Of a stretch of DNA of 41,878 nucleotides, positions 25,501 through 34,500 are shown one piece after another. Under the pieces are notes generated by a model. That model made no database searches. It was not told where the DNA came from and was given only the letters and a program-made list of their open reading frames with translations. This DNA comes from Acanthaster planci (taxonomy: Eukaryota > Echinodermata > Asteroidea > Valvatida > Acanthasteridae), in assembly GCF_001949145.1 (NCBI RefSeq), contig NW_019091502.1:252536-294413 (forward strand), read 5' to 3'. The first letter of the stretch is position 1, and each line of letters opens with the position of its first letter. Position numbers and translations under genes: made by a program.

Positions 25501-28500
25501 GTGGCAAGGTTCCAGAGCCACCTTCAAGGTGAAAATCTTTGAAAGAGTCCTTTTCGATGTAAAAAAAGTAATCATAACTAAATATGTTTCTTTTGGACAT
25601 GGTCTCACACTGCTGCTGGTGCATGTTTATTCATTACATGTATTTTTTGTTTCTCTTTTCTGATCTTTAGAACATGTCTGGCAGGTAACAGTGAAACCTA
25701 AAGGACTTGGTTCTAGCAAAGGACTGAGTGGGAACTATCGTCTCTGCCTAACGGCCACCACCGTTAACCTTGTTAAGATGAACTGCGAAAATGAGGACCT
25801 AGAATTCCCAGTAAGTAAAAAATTACAGCAGATGTGTTTTGTCAAGAAGTTTTCAAGACCTGGTATCTGGAGCCGCTAAGCAGAATAGACACTGAAGATT
25901 CATCACATGATGTTTTAGCTGGTGACTCGTTTTTGCTTAGCAGCTACCGTATTTTCTGTGTTAAGTACATGTAAATTTCTGTGCATGTGGCAGCCTTTCT
26001 GTGATATTTACATATAGACCATGCACCTTATACGTTTGAGTCATGCTGATCAATGTTCCCAGAAAGTTGTAGAAAAGTTGAGGAATAACCTGAAAATGTT
26101 TCAAAATGCTAAACTTGCCTCAGACGGAGAATAATGAGGAAGTTAAAGAAAAACATGAGAAAAGGTTGAGGAAATGCAGGCAAAGTCGGGAAAAGGTCAC
26201 AGTCTTCACTTAGCAATGCCATTGGGAAAATGTCCCACACAAACCTTCAAAAGGTCATAAAAAGCTTGTTCATGTTTTCTTGGGTTTTTGGGTGTGTGTT
26301 TTTGTGTTGGAAGATGGAGTTTACCAAAAGTTCTTTGCTTGTGAAAAGGGTTTTTGAAAGGAAACTTTTTGTGAGTGACAATTTTTACTAGCAGAGTTGT
26401 GGGAAAAAATGATTTTTGCGATGCTGCAGAAAATTTGTGGGAGGTGCACTGATGACTGTTGCCAGGGATGTGAGATCTGGACTACCCTGGATTCTCCTAA
26501 CATCTTGTTTCTTTCTCATTAGCCTTTTAAATGCCTACCCCCCCTTCCTTTCCCCTCGGTACCTGGAGCATGGGCGAGACTCAAAAAGTTCAAATTTGAT
26601 CCAACGGCCGTTAAGAGAATATTTTGATGCGGGGGCATGCGGCCGCCCTGATTGCAACAGCTTCAAAGAGTGCAAACACAATCTCCGCCGGGAATTTTGT
26701 AAACATGCACGGACGCGGGCTAGGGCGGTGAAGTGTCCCACTGTCCCATTTTGCCAGGCGATGTGTAACTTAAAGGAACTTTATTTACAGATGCCAGTGT
26801 TGTCAGGGAAAGGACCTTTGCGAGTTTTACACATAAATGGCGTTGACCCCTGCAAAAGAAAAAATCCCAAACGTATGAATGTACAGTAATGTGGTCAGTT
26901 ATATGAGCAAAACTTACTCAGAAAGATTTTATGTGTAGAAGCAGCAAAAAAGTCACATTTACACGTACATATCCATTGTTCGGGTTTTGAGAAAATCAGG
27001 TCCAAAAATTCAGAGTATATCCAGCAACAGATGAGACCGAGGGGTACCTCCCACGTGCTAGTTATACACAATCTAGACTATTGTTACCTAACACGTCCCC
27101 CCCTAGATGTCTGAAAAGAATTCCTCAGATTCTAGTGAAACAATGACCAACACAAAGCAGGGGGGGTTCTCTCTGTCTCACATCTTGCTTCATATGATTC
27201 AGAGCCCATGCACAAGTGGCAATTGTCTATTCTGACCTACCGGTGCTGTATCTTGAGATCTCTTTGAAATTTCCATTTAACAACAACTTACATGTAAATT
27301 GTTCAGTAAACGGGTACTAACTACATGTACCGTATGTACATGTATGTATGGTGTGTAGGTGGGTTTGCCCATAAAACTAAGCTTCTAAGCCCTTCATTAG
27401 TGCCTACATGTATGTGTAAATTTTTTTTTTGTAAATGGTGAAATTCCATGACAAGTTCTGACTTGCTACCTGTTCATGCAGTAAACTTTTGGCCAGGTCT
27501 CTTCAGAAGAAAGACAGTTTTTTATGTATTGTGTACAAGAATACGCTGAGCAAAGCTAGCACGGAAGTTGTTTGGCAGAGCAGTTGCTTGACGTTTGATT
27601 TCTCTGGATTTTTAGGTCAGTCTTCCACCAAAGTGCACTGTCGAAGATTTTGTTTTGTCTGGAGGATTCCTGGCAGAAAGTGCCTACATGTAATTGTAAC
27701 TGATCAGTTATCATGTCCAGAGAGGAAAAACAGAGGTAAAAATAATGGAAGCCAGAAGCAGAAAACAAAATACAGACAAGTTCAGGAAAGATCTAAAAAT
27801 GCATTTGGTCACTTTTCGAGTGGGCCGCGTTACTTGTCCTACTTACTTGTACCTTCTTGGCATGCTAAGGTTTGTCTGCTTTTTCCCCTGAGGTTAATAT
27901 GATACGAAGTGAAGAGATGAGTCTCCCAAAAACATTTATTAGGAAGGCAAAAAAAATATTTTGAGGGGGTTTCCCTTTGAATCTGTGCTCTACATTCAGA
28001 ATTGAAGCCCCCCAAATAGAATAAGTAGAGGTGCCCAGACCAATGGCATGGAAATTGTGAAATTCCAGCCGTGAGGCTTTGGAAAAGAAGTTGATATCTA
28101 ATCTCCACGTGTGTGTTGATTTGGCCTAAGTATTGAAATATCTTTTTGATCAGAAGTTGCCGGAGACAACAGTCCCATTGGCCGTTCACCCTGTCGTGTT
28201 GCGTTGTTGTTTAAGAACCCTTGGCAGACACCCAATACCCTTTTTTTTTACACGAAATGGGCGTAAAGTTACGGAGTAAGTGTACAAGGATCGTATGAAA
28301 TACGAGTGTGTGAACTTCTGACAACACTCACAACAGTGTGACATTTGACTGCTTTCTGTGCATTTTCTATTTATTTTTTTGCAGAATGCCACGTTTACTG
28401 ATTTCAGGATCTGTTTTTTTTCTCCTTTTTTTGCCTTTAGGGAAATCACATTGATAGAAATTGGCAGCCTGCATTTGTGAGTTAAGATTAATTCTGATTT

Positions 28501-31500
28501 CAGCTAAAGGGATCACTTTATGAGAAAATGGTAAACAGTGCAATGACATGTACAGCAGACTCATTGTGACAGGACTGATCAGCTCCTTTTAACTGGAACA
28601 GTCAGGAATCTTCTGGTAATTTTCCTCCCCCCAGAAAATAAAGATCTTCTTGTCAGTGGGGATAATTTCATTTGAAGGCTATGCACTCTCCTTTAATAGT
28701 CTTCTGTCTTTTATTAGCATGAACAATTTTAGCTGTCGTACATCTGTTATAAAAAGCCACCCTAGCCTTAGAAGAAAACAGTGTAAGAAACAATTTGTTC
28801 ACTTGGTCTCACACGTACCATCTCTCCTCCTGCATTTGTTTTCAGTTTGGCCAACCATCGTCGACAGTCTCTACAGAGATATCCTGGACACATCAAAGTG
28901 AAATGAGAAAGATTAATGGATGTACATGCATTTCAAGTCCTTGCCTCACGGAAAGCATTCCAATTTGTTGGAAATTTGAAATTCCCCAGACTTAACCTGT
29001 CTCCTTAACATTTTTCTTCAGTTTAGTTTGCCGTCCTCTTATCCAAGTGTCGTCCTTTGATGGACTTTCATCTTTATGAAAAGCAACTGAAGACCACTTT
29101 GCTGCCCATCAAAATGGCCGAAAAAAAAACCCCAGCGTGATAAAGCCAACTGTTTGCACATTTTGCCTGAATGCCCTTCTTCCAGGCATACGATGAGCTC
29201 ATACTGTGCAAATCCTCAATGTGCCATTGTCTTTCTACATTGCAGCCATTGTTTCTGCCGGCCAGTAATTCACAGATTACGGCTGGCGATCAGTGCAAAA
29301 AGAATAATTCATAAGTGTTCGGTCTCATGCAGCTAATAATAAATGCCAAATAATAAATACATGTACTATGAATACTGAATGAAACTCTGTCTTTAATGAA
29401 TATTGGGAAAATGTGGACTCTGAGGTACGTGCAGAATCCAAACATTGCCAACCAAGACTGAGAGATCAGTAGGTGCTTGCATCCCATGTTGGATGGTAGG
29501 GCAGTACATGTCATGTACTAGCAAACAACAGAAATGTCAGTAGGATGATCAATTTGTACATGCACATTGTAAATGAGACTCGAGATGGAGATGAAGAAGA
29601 GATCTGTTTCCAAACCAGCTAAGCACTGGAATTTTTCACCGAGCACGGACACGTTTGTCTGTGATGAAAATACCTGGTAGGTCACCAGCCAAAAAATGAA
29701 GAGTCTATTGTTTTATAAACTGGATCTCGGCCAGTTTCTTGTATGTGTGTTTTTTTAACCGGCTGATAAACTGGTAAAATTATTCTGCTTGACAACTCTG
29801 TGAAATTGTGCTCAGTTTGAAATGCAGGAGATATACGTACTTTGCTTTTATTGCACTGTCTGGAGCAATCCATTAATGCTGTCTTCAGGAGTTCGACATT
29901 AACTTGTTGAAGGTGACAGTTTAATTCGCCAAACAGGTGCTCCAGTATCCGCGAGGGATCTTCAAAAAAGGGGAAAAGAAAACATCTCGTGAGATGTCAG
30001 GATTTTGACAGATTTCATCCAGAGGGCTAAATGAAATCGTGCCAGAATGAGATAAGGCGCATATTTGAGATTGTCTGTCGTTTTGTAATTCTCAGAAAAA
30101 AAAAGCAAGAATGGAATAAAATGCCCTGACATTTCGGCGGACAGTTTGTGACGTTGGTCTCAGAGTTAAGTAGGAATCCCAGCGGAGTGAACTTGGATTG
30201 AGGAGATGTTTTCCCAATTTTTCAGGCTCAACACAAATTTGTTGAAGATCTACATATGTGCTTATAGGTATACATGTACGTGTATGTGTACATCGGATAA
30301 AAAAGCTGTCAGAATGTATTAAATCATGTTGCTGTCTAACTCAGCAATACCCATACCCCTTCAACCAAAAACCTCAAAAAGTTCCTCTGGGTGTTAAATT
30401 TCAAATTTCCAGGAACTTGGCTTGGAAGCTGAAGAATTACACATGTGCATGTAAAAGTTGAAAGGCTCGCGCGTGAACGGAACGACAAATGTATTTTGCC
30501 CGGCACACTTTATTTATGAGAGTAGTCGATATTTTTTTCTCAGTTTTGGTACATGTACATGTCTTCCTTGTCTGCAGCTTATGTGTAACCGTGGTAACAG
30601 AGTGCAAGGCAGATGTGACAAACACGGTCATATTACCCTCAGGCTTCTCTTCAAGGTTCTTTTATATGTTTTAGCGATGGGAGAAATGATCGATAATTTT
30701 CTTGTTCAATAAAAAAAATGGAACAGGAGAGGGCAACTTTTTTACATTCTGGGCACATTTTAGCATTTAGGTAGCTTTCTTAATATTGTTGGCAAGGTTG
30801 GTGAGTGGGAAGGAACAGTTTCCGCTGTGTTAGTGGTACCGTTATACAAGTGCAGTTTCCCATTGCGTTGGCAAGGTATTTGTGCAGCTTTCTTGCGTGT
30901 ACTGCAAGCCATTTTTTAAATGTCACACATATTCGGTACATACTGCACATGAATGTCTACGTGAATGCATATTTGCATATATTTTGTAACCCAGATTTTT
31001 TTTGGGGGGGGGACATGCTACAACACAAACAAAGCGCAAGTTCAATTGAGGACTATTATTCAACAACTGGTAGATTTGGCCTGGTACCCAGGATAAATTT
31101 TGTGCACAGGTTACCGGGGAAAATGGACCTGCGGTCAACAAGTGCTTTCCAGTCGAACTTGTGCCCAGGTGTACCTTTATACTATACATGTGCATGTAGA
31201 TAGATGCTTTGAATTTATTAGTTGTAAAGATGTGTCCTTTCTTTATTCCTTTCTTTGTACACTGACAGCAATATCCTGTATGCACACACGAGGCCTTATC
31301 AGCGAAAGACAAACTTACATGTAGTTGCAGCTGCCATGTCGATGCTGGGCATGATTGGAAAACATAAGAGTAGATTTATTAACAAATAATACCCATTGAA
31401 ATTGCTAAAATTAGTTGCCCCTTGCGATAGGAAGTGAGTTCTGGCTCTGCGTGGCCTCCAACCATTTGCTTTCTTTTTCAAGGTTCCCTGTTAATGGAAC

Positions 31501-34500
31501 GGGGATTGAAGTAAATGCATCCCTACCCTGAAATGCCATTTGGTAGGCATTTTATTTAGTTTTTCTCTTTCAGAGGAAAACGGGGAGCGAGAACTGACTT
31601 ATTTAATTAACCCTCTCGTATTTTTCTAAAGGGTTTTCAGTAGGTGACTGTTGAGTTGGCTGAGTAACCTTTGACCCCGGTAAATATTGATTTTGTGGAA
31701 TCCACCCTGTTTATTGGCAGTACGTGAGACAGGCAAACTGAAGGCTTTTATTTTGTTATTGGATTGGCTCTCGATTTCCCTGTGGGTGTCGCGAGCATTA
31801 GCAATGTTGATTAAAAAAAGAGACGTGATGGAACCTCGAGGAGGGGGGGGAGGAGAAACCCTTCAACATCTAACCCTCAAACCTCCCCACCTCCTGAAAA
31901 GGAAAAAGACTTAGGATGTCCCGAAGCTCCAATCAAGGAAAACAGGAAGTGTGTACGTTAGAAAAATCACACCTCTGCCGCAGTGTAAGGGAAAATGAGC
32001 CACATGTGTCTGTGTGGGGTTGTGCACAGTGTACGTGTACCTGGGCATTGGGCATTGCTGAATTCTAGATTAATTCCTTTCTGTGGCCACTGTAACGGAT
32101 ACTCGACAGGATTGCTTCCCCCTCCCCCCCGAATGCCAATAAAGGGCTATTGCAACAGCAGAGCTTATCGTTTGGATTCTCCCTAGAGGGTCAAGTAGCA
32201 ATGCTGTGCCTTAGTTATGCTGTCTGTTTGCTTGATGGGATGATAGCAGATCAAAGTGGAGTCGCTCTGCTGAAAATAAATGTGTCTTAATAATAATAAT
32301 AATAATTGACATTTATAAAGTGCCCAATCCATCAAGCTGCTCCCAGGCGCTGTGCATCAGTATAAGTATAAGTATAAATAAAGAAATACATAACTAAATG
32401 AATGAATAAATAAATAAGAAATAAATAAAACCTACATGTACCATAGTTAAAATCAATACTAAGAAACTAAAAATGTTTGTTTGAAAAGGTGCATCTTCGG
32501 CCCGGTCTTAAAACTCTCCACATTCCTAGACTCTCTAAGTTGAACTTCAAGCTGGTTCCAGAGACGGGGACCTGCCACAGAAAACATCCTCTCGCCAGCA
32601 GAAGACAGCCTAGTTTTGGGGAGAGTAAGCCTAGACGGTACATGTACTATAGTACCTCTGTTCCTGGCAAACTATTCCAAAATCAAGCTTAAGTCGACAG
32701 ACAAGCTGGCTATTGCACCAGCTTACTCTATGTGTGCATATTATAAAGTACAGGACATTGCAATTGAAAGTTAAGCTGGGAAAGTGAAATTTTCTTCACA
32801 TGTTTTCTCTGACCAGGTAGTTCGTTTTCATTTACCAATGTGACAGTTGGATTTGTCGTACCTCTGTCTTGAATACTGTGTTGTCATTGGTCCTGAATGA
32901 TCACCTGAATGGGCAGTGTACATGTACCGTACAAGTACATGTAACTGCTTGTCACACTCAGCGTCAGACATCGCATCAGCCAGCGTTGCACTGTAGGATA
33001 TCATGTGCACACACATCCCCCTCTGGTGCACAGGAAAATGCAGATGCTGCTAACCACTGATGTTCAACAATTCCTTTGTCGCCCTTAATGTCCCTGAGAA
33101 AAAAAGTTAAAAACATCAAGACAGAGATACATGTACATGTACCGGTACTGTACAGTACTGTACATTTAATATGACAAAACAAGTGTTGCCTGCTGTGATG
33201 TGGAATATGATATTTTAAACACCCTCTGCTATGCGTCCCCCCCGGGCTAGGTCCCCAAAACATCATATCCTACATCACAGCAGTCAACAATTCCGTAATG
33301 TTCTACCCTATGAAAGGAGTTTCTCTGCACGGAGAATGAAAAGTTAGCCCTTAGGAATTGAATGCACGTGCTTTAGCTCAATTGCTGAAGCATAAGGTGA
33401 GACGAAAATTTATCCATGTGGCTGTTCACAACTGCTGTACATTTTTATAGGTATGTGTACATGTACGTTTTTTTGCACACAGAAATGTACATGGTGTCGA
33501 TTCATGAAAAAGGGAAAACAAAGATTTACACCACAGTTGATAAAAGTAAAATGCCCAAATGCACAATTTTTCGACAGCATTGATTTTCTTTGCGTACGAC
33601 TGGGCAGACCCTACACCCAAATCTTTTAGAAAGTTGATTGGCATACGTGTACATGTAGAGGTTCAAGGCTTTTTTAAAATGACAGAAATAACGAAGTTTT
33701 TTGCTCTGGAAAAACAGTTGGATTTGAATTGACCATTTCCTGACCACAGCACCAGAATTTTCTCATGAATTCATACTCGTCCACTTGTGTTTGTGTCATT
33801 GAATCCCCCAGACAAAGTATTGGCCTGATTTGTTTTGTTTGCAACCTCTCCCCAGCTTTCAGCCATCAGGAGATGCGGTCACTCGGATTGCTTCTTCTTC
33901 ATGGAGGTCGGGCGGCAGTCAGTGACGGGTACCGGAGAAATTTGGATGCAGGTGGAGGACACCGTGATAGCACAGAACATCCATGAGGCCTCCTTGAAGT
34001 AAGTGTGCTGTGTGACGTCATTTTAGAACCACTTGCTGCCGGGTGGTTTGAAAAATGCAGTGCACATCAGGATTTTTTCAAGATTTTCCGTGTTCAAAAT
34101 TCTTCAAAAATTCATCATTTCAAGTAACCCTAACCCCCTAGGGTGGATGTAAAATCATATTTAAATCAGAGGATTTGGGACTGTTAGGGTTAATGGACGT
34201 TTTCACCCACACAAATTACTGTCTGGTGGCTACTCTAATCTGACAGACAACATCTATTGACACCTGGGTATTTCAGCCAGGTCTGCTGCCTTGTGAAAAG
34301 AGCCCAGATTGTGCGATGTTATATAACTTTCATTTGTTCACGAACCTGGCACAGTGCGCTGCTGACCTCTTTTCAATAGGGGCCAGATTAGCATGCAGCG
34401 GTGCTGTGTGGCTCATCGCTACGGTGGTGGAGTGCTTTTGTCCCCGGTGGTAATCCGCTCGCACTAAATGCCCCAAACCGTGGTATACTGTTTCGAAACA

